Assembly: GCA_964538565.1 (NCBI GenBank)
Contig: CAZIGW010000062.1
Coordinates: 1 to 50,733 of the forward strand
Direction of reading: 5' to 3'
Source: CAYVBN01 sp964538565
Lineage (GTDB): Bacteria; Pseudomonadota; Alphaproteobacteria; Rhizobiales; Xanthobacteraceae
DNA length: 50,733 bases
The notes under the pieces were generated by a model. It made no database searches, was not told the DNA's origin, and was given only the letters and a program-made list of their open reading frames with translations. The translations under genes were made by a program, and so were the position numbers. Below are positions 44,002 to 50,733 of this stretch, piece after piece; the first letter of the stretch is position 1, and the number at the start of each line of letters is the position of its first letter.

Positions 44002-45549
44002 CTAGACGCTGGCCGCGGGTTCGCCCCCGACTCTCGTCACCGCCTTCCACTCCTGGCCGAGCGCGGCGTTGGTCGGGAAGATCAGCGACTTGATGACGAC
44101 CGGCACGGCGCCGGAGCTTTCCAGCATCGCGCCGATGTCGATGTAGTCGAATTCCTTCAATTCGAGCCCGTCGATCGAGATGATCGGGTTCGGCAGCTTC
44201 ATCTCCTCGCGGAAGTGGATGCCGATCAGCCCGCCGACGTCGCCGTCGCCGGCGAGCACCAGCGGATGCCCGCGCCGGAGCAGCGAGCCGAGCCCCTGCG
44301 CGGCGCCGCGGCAGAAGGCGTCGAGCCGCTGGAACGTGGCCGAGCCGCGCCACGGCACGAACACCGCGACCGGCGTGTCCGCTTCAATGAGATCGAGGCG
44401 CCGCAGCGCCGTCTCGATCGAGGAGGCGATCGCGGCCGCGTCGATCGTCTCGCCGTCGAGCCCGAGGTCGGGGGCTATGACGGGCGCGTTGCGCAGCGGC
44501 AGCGCGTCGAGCGGCGAGACATAGATGGTGCTGCCGCTCACCTGCGTGGTGTATTGCGAGGCGCCGATCACGGTGGCGCGGATGCCCTCGGCCGGCGGTT
44601 TGAGCGCCGGCCCCCATCTTTCGACGCGCGCGCGGATCTCGGCGGCGAGCAGGCTGCCGAGATCGCCGAAGCTCGTCTTCTCGCGCGCGTAGATGTATTC
44701 CGACACGCCGCCCGAGAACGTCACCTCCTCGACGCGGCCCCGATAGGCAAGGGGATCGAGCCGCAGCAGTCCGGTCGCGCCGATCTTCGGCGCGCCGCCC
44801 TCGATCGCCTCGAACAGCCGGTCCGTCATGGCGGCGACAAGCCTGCGCGCGGTTGGCTCGTCGAGCGTGCCGCCGATCTCGAGCTTGACGCCGATCGCCT
44901 CGCCGAAGCGGCGGCCGGCTTCCTCGAGGCGGGTGATGCGTCCGTCCGCGTCGACGCAGACGAGGCGCGCGCCGACGTCGATCGCGGTCAACGCCACCAC
45001 CTTGCCGCCTTGGCAGACGGCGATCTTCGAGGTGCCGCCGCCGACATCGACGTTCATCACCACCGCCTGGTCGCGGATCGAGCGGCCGACCGCGCCGGAA
45101 CCGTAGGCCGCCATCACGGTCTCCAGGCTGTCGCCGGCGCTCACCGCCACCATCTTGCCGGCCTGGCGCGCGAAGAGTTCACCGATGCGCCGCGCGTTGC
45201 TCCGCCGCACCGCGACTCCGGTGAGGATCAGCGCGCCGGTGTCGATCTCCTCGGGGTCGACCTGGGCGAGCGTGTACTGTCGCTCGATGAACGCGCCGAG
45301 CGCGTCGGCGTCGATCGTCTCCTCGCCGGCGTAGGGTGTGAGCAGGATGTCCGACTGGAAGAACGTCTCACGCTCGCTGACGACATAGCGGCTGTCGAGC
45401 CGTTCGAGCACGATGCGCGAGAACACGAGGTGCGAGGTCGACGAGCCGATGTCGACCCCGACGCTCAGCACGCAGATTTCGTCCTCCTCGGCGAGGGTGC
45501 GCCCGGTGCTGGAAAAAAAGATTCGCCCGCCGGCGTCCTCGTCCGACAT
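44002..45549 (-). CDS. eutA: EutA-like ethanolamine ammonia-lyase reactivating factor
   Basis: A 515-aa ASKHA-fold protein. LSVGVDIGSSTSHLVFSRIVLERL, RETFFQSDILLTPYAG, LTGVAVRRSNARRIGELFA, VMNVDVGGGTSKIAV and EEVTFSGGVSEYIY are EutA motifs. EutA swaps damaged cobalamin on the B12-dependent lyase EutBC using ATP. No EutB, EutC or B12 gene is in the window; instead it sits beside a bicupin and a Rieske system. It may reactivate a different enzyme or serve EutBC elsewhere. Confidence 0.88.
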   Translation of the reverse strand: MSDEDAGGRIFFSSTGRTLAEEDEICVLSVGVDIGSSTSHLVFSRIVLERLDSRYVVSERETFFQSDILLTPYAGEETIDADALGAFIERQYTLAQVDPEEIDTGALILTGVAVRRSNARRIGELFARQAGKMVAVSAGDSLETVMAAYGSGAVGRSIRDQAVVMNVDVGGGTSKIAVCQGGKVVALTAIDVGARLVCVDADGRITRLEEAGRRFGEAIGVKLEIGGTLDEPTARRLVAAMTDRLFEAIEGGAPKIGATGLLRLDPLAYRGRVEEVTFSGGVSEYIYAREKTSFGDLGSLLAAEIRARVERWGPALKPPAEGIRATVIGASQYTTQVSGSTIYVSPLDALPLRNAPVIAPDLGLDGETIDAAAIASSIETALRRLDLIEADTPVAVFVPWRGSATFQRLDAFCRGAAQGLGSLLRRGHPLVLAGDGDVGGLIGIHFREEMKLPNPIISIDGLELKEFDYIDIGAMLESSGAVPVVIKSLIFPTNAALGQEWKAVTRVGGEPAASV

Positions 45550-45687
45550 CCTCTAGCTCTCCCTGGTTTGGAGCATGATCTGAAAGCGGCTCCGGATCAG
45601 CGGTGCAACACGCCTCGGGCGGCGCGGAGCACTCCGTCCCGGATACGAACGCCGAGGTGAAGCGAACCGGCGAGACAGGACACCGGC

Positions 45688-46905
45688 TCACTCCTTCGGC
45701 AGCTCGCCCTTGTAGTTCTTGTCGTAGAACTGCGGATCCATGCGATTCACCGCGCCGTTCTTCTTCAGCGTCGCCGCGTATTCGGCGCGGATGAACGGAT
45801 CCTCCATCCAGTACGGGATCGAGGTGCCGCCCTCCGGGATGTCCATCGCGGTGTAGTCGGTGTGCTGCTCGCCGGGCGGGCCGGGCTCGCGGCCGGGCGA
45901 GTTCGGGCCGAACCAGGCGGTGAGCCGCAGCGGGTCCTTCGACACGCCGAAGTGCTGGTGATACCAGCGTGCGCCGCCCGGCGCCGCCGACACCATGCCG
46001 ACCGGCTCGTAGTCGACGCGCTTGATCTCGTCGGTCTTGCCGTCCTTCCAGGGGTTGACGCCGAGGCGCTCGGGCCAGGTGTAGGTGTAACCCTTGCCCT
46101 TGAGACAGATGAGCACCGCGGCCGACGTGTGCGCGTGTGCCTTCGAATAACGGCCGTTCTCATGCTGCGCGATCCACAGATAGAATGTGTTGCCGGTCAT
46201 GAACGGCTCGATGCGACGGTAGCCGGGCGAGCGGCGATTGTCGAGCGGCAGGTCGCAGTTGACGATGTCCGGGATGAAGTTGGTGCGGCGCATGGCTAGC
46301 CCGCGCACCGGGTCCGGCTCGATGTCGTCCTTGTACTTGTAGAAGTCGTCGGCGCCGCTGAAGCGATCGCGGAACTCGTACGGGCAGTTGAAGATCGCGT
46401 CGGTGTTGTTGATGAGGTTCATCAGGTTCGGTGCCGACGTGCCGCCGAGCAGCAGCGCCGGGCTCGAGCTCGCGTTGACGATGCGGTGCCAGGCGTTGAC
46501 CGGAATGGAGAACAGCGAGCCCGCCTGCCACTCGAACACGTGCCGCTTGCTGTCGCTCTCGAGCCAGACCTCGGTCGAGCCGCGCCCTTCGACGACGTAG
46601 AAGATCTCCTCGTACATGTGCTTTTCGGCGTTGAGCGCGCCGGCGCCCGGCACCTCGACGAGGTAGCAGCCCCACTTGCCCTCTGTGCCGTGCAGCTGGA
46701 TGTAGGTGCCCTTGCCGCCCATGCGCTTCCACGGGGCGAGCGGCAGGTTCTGCACCTTGTTGATGCCGATGCCGCGAAAGATCGGAAGGCCTTCCGATTC
46801 CATGAACAGATCGTACGGGCTCTTCGGCCGCCCGAACTTTCCGAAGCCGGCGCGCTTTCCGGCGGTCGGCTCGTGCCAATGCGTCTGACCGGTGATGTCG
46901 TGCAT
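45688..46905 (-). CDS. bicupin protein, likely mononuclear-iron dioxygenase-like
   Basis: A 405-aa protein with two cupin barrels. The N-terminal one has EKHMYEEIFYVVEGRGSTEVW and PVNAWHRIVNAS; the C-terminal one has KAHAHTSAAVLICLKGKGYTYTW and ARWYHQHFG. Histidines in both could bind metal. The double-cupin layout recalls gentisate-type ring-cleaving dioxygenases, but the exact family is not recognised. The neighbours (Rieske reductase and oxygenase, IclR) support a role in aromatic or related breakdown. Start ATG 46905; no signal peptide. Confidence 0.8.
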   Translation of the reverse strand: MHDITGQTHWHEPTAGKRAGFGKFGRPKSPYDLFMESEGLPIFRGIGINKVQNLPLAPWKRMGGKGTYIQLHGTEGKWGCYLVEVPGAGALNAEKHMYEEIFYVVEGRGSTEVWLESDSKRHVFEWQAGSLFSIPVNAWHRIVNASSSPALLLGGTSAPNLMNLINNTDAIFNCPYEFRDRFSGADDFYKYKDDIEPDPVRGLAMRRTNFIPDIVNCDLPLDNRRSPGYRRIEPFMTGNTFYLWIAQHENGRYSKAHAHTSAAVLICLKGKGYTYTWPERLGVNPWKDGKTDEIKRVDYEPVGMVSAAPGGARWYHQHFGVSKDPLRLTAWFGPNSPGREPGPPGEQHTDYTAMDIPEGGTSIPYWMEDPFIRAEYAATLKKNGAVNRMDPQFYDKNYKGELPKE

Positions 46906-47062
46906 GGGGGTATCGTCCTCGTTGGTCTCTCGTTCGCGCCTGTCTCGTCTGCTCGCGCATGATCCGGTCAGAAAACCGGAAGCGATGTTTCACGATCGGG
47001 TCCAGGTGTTGTCTTTCTTGTAGTCCCTTCCGGGTCGGTGGCAAGCCGGCGGTTTCGCATCC

Positions 47063-48283
47063 TCACGCCCTGGCCTTGAGCATCGCGGCGAGCGGGCGTC
47101 CGGGATCGGCGAGTTCCGCGGCCGCGACCGGAACCTGCCGCTCGATCAGCCGGCGGATGGTGGCGATGTCGCGCTGCACGTTGATGCCGACCGCATAGGC
47201 AAGGTGCTGGCCGGTCACTTCGAACACCAGCATGCTGCTGTCCGAGATCGCACGCCGCACGTGTTCGACGGGGCCGGTCGCGGGCCAGCCGACGCCCTGG
47301 ATGTAGAGGTCGTACTGCTCCGACCAGTAGGTCGGGACGGTGCGATAGGTGTCGTTTCCGCCGGCGGCATTGCGGCCGGCGACGAGGCCCTGGTCCTGCG
47401 CGTGCCGCCAGTTCTCCAACCGCACCGAGCCGTGCGGCCCGGGAAAGCGCGTGCAGTCGCCGGCGGCGAAGATGAGCGGATCGGAGGTCCGGCACTGCGC
47501 GTCGACCACGATGCCGTCCTCGGTCGCGAGCCCGGCGGCGGCGGCCAGCCGGTCGTCGGCCCTGGCGCCGGTGCCGACCACCACGACGTCGGCTTCGAAG
47601 GTCTCGCCGTCGCCGGTCGCGATGGCGATGCGCCCGTCGGCCGGCCGTTCGACATTTGTGATCGACTTGCCGAGGCGGATGTCGACGCCGTGGCGCCGGT
47701 GCGCGTCGAGCACGAAGGCGCTCGTTTCTTCGTCGCACACGCGCCCCAGGATGCGCGGCGCGACTTCGATCACGGTCGTGCGCACGCCGATTTCGACCGC
47801 CGAGGCGGCGACCTCGAGCCCGATCAGTCCGCCGCCGACCACGACGAGGCGGCGACCCGGTTGCAGCTCGTCCTTGAGGGCGAGCGCGTGGTCCTGGGTG
47901 CGCAGATAGTGGACGCGTGGCGCCCCGAGCGGGAGCGAGGGGATTTCGCGCAGCAGCGATCCGGTCGCGATGACGAGCGCGTCGTAGGGCAGTCGGCGGC
48001 CCGATCGCAGCACGACCTCGCGCCGGGCACGGTCGATGGCCGTGCAGACGGCGCCGGTCTCCAGCATGACGCCCAGCGCGCCGACGCCCGTCGGGGCCGC
48101 GATCGGCGCGTCTTCCGGCCGGGATCTGCCGGTGAGGACCGCTTTCGACAGCGGCGGCTTCTCGTACGGCTCGCAGGCCTCCTCGGTCAGCAGCACGACG
48201 TCCGCGGCCGCGTCCTTGCGCTTCGCCTCGATCGCCGCCCAGACGCCGGCCGGACCGCCGCCGATCACCACGATGCGCTTCAT
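47063..48283 (-). CDS. FAD/NAD(P)-dependent reductase of a Rieske oxygenase system
   Basis: A 406-aa protein with a FAD Rossmann motif GGGPAG at the start, a second NAD motif VVVGGGLIGLEVAAS, VVVGTGARADDRLAAAAGL and the IFAAGDCTRFPG FAD signature. Order and length match ferredoxin reductases (rubredoxin/putidaredoxin-reductase type, with the acid C-terminal Reductase_C-like end) that feed electrons to Rieske oxygenases. The divergent IclR gene and the downstream oxygenase support this. Starts ATG 48283. Confidence 0.88.
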   Translation of the reverse strand: MKRIVVIGGGPAGVWAAIEAKRKDAAADVVLLTEEACEPYEKPPLSKAVLTGRSRPEDAPIAAPTGVGALGVMLETGAVCTAIDRARREVVLRSGRRLPYDALVIATGSLLREIPSLPLGAPRVHYLRTQDHALALKDELQPGRRLVVVGGGLIGLEVAASAVEIGVRTTVIEVAPRILGRVCDEETSAFVLDAHRRHGVDIRLGKSITNVERPADGRIAIATGDGETFEADVVVVGTGARADDRLAAAAGLATEDGIVVDAQCRTSDPLIFAAGDCTRFPGPHGSVRLENWRHAQDQGLVAGRNAAGGNDTYRTVPTYWSEQYDLYIQGVGWPATGPVEHVRRAISDSSMLVFEVTGQHLAYAVGINVQRDIATIRRLIERQVPVAAAELADPGRPLAAMLKARA

Positions 48284-48498
48284 GTCACCCCCCTCGTCGC
48301 GTCCGCCTGCCGATCGGCAAGGGGTGACGCGCCGCGGCGCGCTTCCCCGGGCGGCCGGCCGGCCGCGCGGGACGCGCTTTTGCCGCCCGCCGCCCGCCGG
48401 CAGGTGGTAACTTTGCCGCGCCGCGCCAGATCACGGTTGCGGATCGTGCTAGGATTGGTGTTGATCCTGCGCAGACAACAGGCCGGACCAAATTGCGA

Positions 48499-49305
48499 AT
48501 GGACAAACGCGCGGACAATCACGAGACCGAGCCGGGAAAGAACCGCCTCTCGTCGGTCGCGACCGCCTTCCATCTGCTCAAGGCGTTCTCCGAAGCCGAG
48601 GTCGAGATCGGCATCAGCACGCTCGCCAAGCGTCTCGGCGTCGCCAAGAGCACGGTGCACCGGCTCGCGGTCACGCTCGTGTCCGAGGGCATGCTCGAGC
48701 AGAACCCCGACAACGGCCGTTATCGCCTCGGCCTCGCGCTGTTCCGGCTCGGCGCGCTCGTGCGCCAGCGCATGGACATGGCGACGGAGGCGCGCGCGCA
48801 CCTGTTCGCCCTGCGCGAGAAGACCAACGAGACCGTCCATCTCGCGGTGCTCGACGGCACCGAGATCATGTACGTCTACAACATGGAGAGCACGCACGCG
48901 ATCCGCATGCGCTCCGACATCGGCGTGCGCAAGCCCGCCTATTGCACGGCGGAAGGGCAGGCGATCCTCGCGTTCCGGCCGCCGGAGGTCGTCGACAAGG
49001 TCCTGCGCAAGGGGCTGCCGGCGCGCACGCCGCAGACCATCACGGATCCCGCCAAGCTGCGCAAAGTGCTCGACGTGGTGCGCCAGCGCGGCTGCGCCAT
49101 CGAGGACGAGGAGAGCGAGATCGGCATGCGCTGCATCGCGGCGCCGATCCGCGACGACGCCGGCGAAGTCGTGGCCGCCGTCGGTATCGCCGGACCGGTG
49201 AGCCGGCTGTCGAAAAAGGCCCTGACGGCATTCATGCCGGACGTCATCGAGACGGCGGCGTCGATTTCCGCGCGGCTGGGCCACCGCGCCCGGGCGGTCG
49301 GCTGA
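48499..49305 (+). CDS. IclR-family transcriptional regulator
   Basis: A 268-aa protein; ATG 48499 or TTG 48493 are both possible, and the site upstream is weak. The N-terminal winged HTH (LSSVATAFHLLKAFS, LGVAKSTVHRLAVTLVSEGML) and the C-terminal effector domain (ALREKTNETVHLAVLDGTEIMYV, AYCTAEGQAIL, RGCAIEDEESEIGMRCIAAPI) are complete. It is divergent from the FAD reductase gene, so it probably controls it by binding the 215-bp gap, which holds a short AGGAT/ATCCT inverted repeat (48451-48468). IclR proteins often sense aromatic acids. Confidence 0.93.
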   Translation: MDKRADNHETEPGKNRLSSVATAFHLLKAFSEAEVEIGISTLAKRLGVAKSTVHRLAVTLVSEGMLEQNPDNGRYRLGLALFRLGALVRQRMDMATEARAHLFALREKTNETVHLAVLDGTEIMYVYNMESTHAIRMRSDIGVRKPAYCTAEGQAILAFRPPEVVDKVLRKGLPARTPQTITDPAKLRKVLDVVRQRGCAIEDEESEIGMRCIAAPIRDDAGEVVAAVGIAGPVSRLSKKALTAFMPDVIETAASISARLGHRARAVG

Positions 49306-49333
49306 ACGGCCTGCGGGCGTCGCGGCGCGAAAT

Positions 49334-49846
49334 TCAGGCGCGCAGCGCAATCAGCATGTCCTCGATGTATTCCTCGGCGTTGGCGATCACCACCATGAGG
49401 GCGTGCGGCCGCACCTGAGCGAGACTCTGCGACAGCGCTTCGTCCGATTTCGACGCGCTGCCGACGATGAGCGCCGTCGTCATGACTCGATGGAGGTGGC
49501 AGGCGTCGCCGATGATCGAGGCGGCGTGGGCGTCCTCGCCCGTGGTCGCCACCATTACGACGAGATCGGCGGTCTTGATCTCGTCGATCAGGTCCGTCGT
49601 CCGGCCCGCGAGATCGGAGAGCCAGCCCGTCATGCTGAAAGGCTCGCCGCTGCGCGGGCTTCCGCTGAACGCCGAGGCTGTGAGGAACACCGCGCCGTTC
49701 CAGGCAAGACCGGCAAGGCGCTTGACGATGGTCTCGCTCGGCCGGTCGAGCGCGATCACCTTGATGGTGCGCGGCTTGGAATTGGGTGCGTTGATGCGGT
49801 AGCGGGCTTCCGCCGCCGTCGTCATGCGCGCCGATTCACTCAGCAT
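49334..49846 (-). CDS. uncharacterised protein of the Rieske cluster
   Basis: A 170-aa protein starting ATG 49846 with GGAG about 10 nt upstream. No motif recognised; it is soluble. KTADLVVMVATTGEDAHAASIIGD and MTTALIVGSASKSDEALSQ form alternating strand-helix units with a small-residue GDAC loop, compatible with a Rossmann-like fold. It ends 28 bp from the convergent iclR and follows the Rieske oxygenase gene on the same strand, but a terminator hairpin separates them. Confidence 0.65.
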   Translation of the reverse strand: MLSESARMTTAAEARYRINAPNSKPRTIKVIALDRPSETIVKRLAGLAWNGAVFLTASAFSGSPRSGEPFSMTGWLSDLAGRTTDLIDEIKTADLVVMVATTGEDAHAASIIGDACHLHRVMTTALIVGSASKSDEALSQSLAQVRPHALMVVIANAEEYIEDMLIALRA

Positions 49847-49902
49847 GGATCACTCCGCTCCCGATAATGCGATGTCCAACCTGACGCCTGTCCGCGAAAA
49901 GC

Positions 49903-49928
49903 GGTCCGGGACCTGCCGGTCCCGGACC
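49903..49928 (-). terminator. intrinsic terminator after the Rieske oxygenase gene
   Basis: GGTCCGGGACC (49903-49913) and GGTCCCGGACC (49918-49928) form a perfect 11-bp stem with a 4-nt loop, 14 bp past the oxygenase stop. Read on the minus strand it is followed by GCTTTTCG, a short U-run. This is the best intrinsic terminator in the window. Confidence 0.7.
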
Positions 49929-49942
49929 CTGCGTCGTTCCCG

Positions 49943-50733
49943 TCAGACCGAGGCGTGGGCGACGCCCGGCTGAACCTTCAGCATTTCCTTCGCGGCGTCC
50001 TTGAAGTGCTCGTTCGGCGGCAGCACCAGAGCGGCCGAACGCACCCGCTGATGCTCGAGCGGAACGCCGGGCGGCGTCTCGCCCTTCTCCATCAGCGCCT
50101 TCGCGGCGCGCAGCAGGCGATGGCGCGCCATGATGATGCCGTTGTCGGTGGAGACGAGGTTCTCCTTGGTGCGATCGACGATCGGTCCCATGCTTTCCTG
50201 CAGCGAGGCGTCCTGCATGGCGATCCCTTCGACGCCGCTGTAGGTGTCGCCGCGCTTCTGCGCCTCACGGTCGATCAGATAATCGTTGTCCTTGTTGGCG
50301 AGCGGCCGATAGGTGCCGGGCACGTACTTCACGTGAATGCCGTGGCCTTCGCGCATGGCCGCGACCTGCTCCTTGGTGAGCGGCTTGGTCGGCTTGTAGT
50401 CGAAGCTCCAGGCCCAGCAGTTCTCGTCGTCGATCGGGATCCCGAAGTGGCCGTGCACCGGATGGTCGGCGCGCGGCGGGATCATGGTGAACGACGGCAT
50501 CACGTATTGCGTGACGCGCCAGTAATAGTTGCCGTTCTCGGCGTTGCGGCGAGCGCCGATGTAGAGGCCGCCGGGGCTCTCCACCACCTCGAACACCGGC
50601 CGCGCGTCATTGAGATTGTACTGGTTGCCGCGCGAGCCTTTGAACAGCGGGTCGGAATTGAGCTCACCGGAATGCAACCATGACACGTGACTCGAATCGA
50701 TGCCGCCCTCCATCGCCTGCAGCCAATTGCATT
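49943..50733 (-). CDS. Rieske non-heme iron oxygenase alpha subunit, C-terminal part (5' end outside window)
   Basis: The gene runs out of the window; about 262 codons are visible. The N-terminal Rieske cluster is not included. GGIDSSHVSWLH holds the two iron-binding histidines of the catalytic domain. Later MQDASLQESMGPIVDRTKENLVSTDNGIIMAR is typical of phthalate-type alpha subunits and carries the likely third-ligand/substrate-pocket region. The family adds O2 to aromatic acids or demethylates methoxy compounds; the substrate is not readable here. The reductase at 47063-48283 is its probable electron partner. Confidence 0.9.
   Translation of the reverse strand, partial: CNWLQAMEGGIDSSHVSWLHSGELNSDPLFKGSRGNQYNLNDARPVFEVVESPGGLYIGARRNAENGNYYWRVTQYVMPSFTMIPPRADHPVHGHFGIPIDDENCWAWSFDYKPTKPLTKEQVAAMREGHGIHVKYVPGTYRPLANKDNDYLIDREAQKRGDTYSGVEGIAMQDASLQESMGPIVDRTKENLVSTDNGIIMARHRLLRAAKALMEKGETPPGVPLEHQRVRSAALVLPPNEHFKDAAKEMLKVQPGVAHASV

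Noticed and set aside
1..50733. CRISPR array, rRNA, IS element or integrase
   Set aside because: No regularly spaced repeats and no transposase, integrase or rRNA motifs were found.

Overview
The window reads as a chromosomal segment of a GC-rich alphaproteobacterium, most likely Hyphomicrobiales (Bradyrhizobium/Xanthobacteraceae-like). The clues are an N-terminal DUF3551-type module (a family common in that group), the Agrobacterium-like type VI secretion system (T6SS) layout without TssJ, and Rhizobiales-style intergenic hairpin repeats. No integrase, transposase, rRNA or CRISPR array was seen.

Left edge (1-326): the last codons of a gene entering from outside, then tRNA-Arg(CCT).

T6SS and its accessory genes (420-36387). 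Two divergent blocks face away from the intergenic region 21649-22121. The left block (minus strand) is tssA-tssB-tssC-hcp-tssE-tssF-tssG-tssH(clpV). The same strand continues without a clear break through a PKMT-like methyltransferase, a secreted NlpC/P60-like protein, a 93-aa protein, a caspase-like protease, a DUF4384 protein, a second caspase-like protease fused to a formylglycine-generating-enzyme-like (SUMF1) domain, a DUF4399 protein, an M15-peptidase-like gene split by a frameshift in a (GC)6 tract, an unknown protein and a small HExxH metalloprotease-like protein. The right block (plus strand) is vgrG-DUF6931-tagH(fha)-tssK-tssL-tssM-tagF-pppA-ppkA and a small VgrG-tail-like gene. The core is complete except that no TssJ, PAAR or TagJ gene is visible. 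TssL carries an OmpA-like peptidoglycan-binding domain. PpkA, PppA and the FHA protein form a threonine-phosphorylation switch, and TssL Thr17 is a plausible target.

Second region (36519-43300): a secreted DUF3551-TPR protein, an unknown protein, a frameshifted small gene, an MFS transporter, a c-type cytochrome, a PQQ-dependent alcohol dehydrogenase broken by one frameshift, a decayed saccharopine-dehydrogenase-like fragment and a DCC (DUF393) thiol-disulfide protein. Several interrupted frames lie here; either the region is decaying or the assembly has single-base errors.

Third region (43371-50733): a GYD-domain gene flanked by two copies of a two-hairpin repeat, then a catabolic-looking set: EutA-like reactivase, bicupin dioxygenase-like protein, Rieske-system FAD reductase, divergent IclR regulator, an unknown protein and the C-terminal part of a Rieske oxygenase alpha subunit. 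The likely role is oxidation of an aromatic or related compound under IclR control; the substrate cannot be read from the sequence.

The strongest candidate for an undescribed system is the 420-11188 module: two caspase-like proteases and several predicted cell-wall or protein hydrolases on the same strand as the T6SS sheath/ClpV operon.
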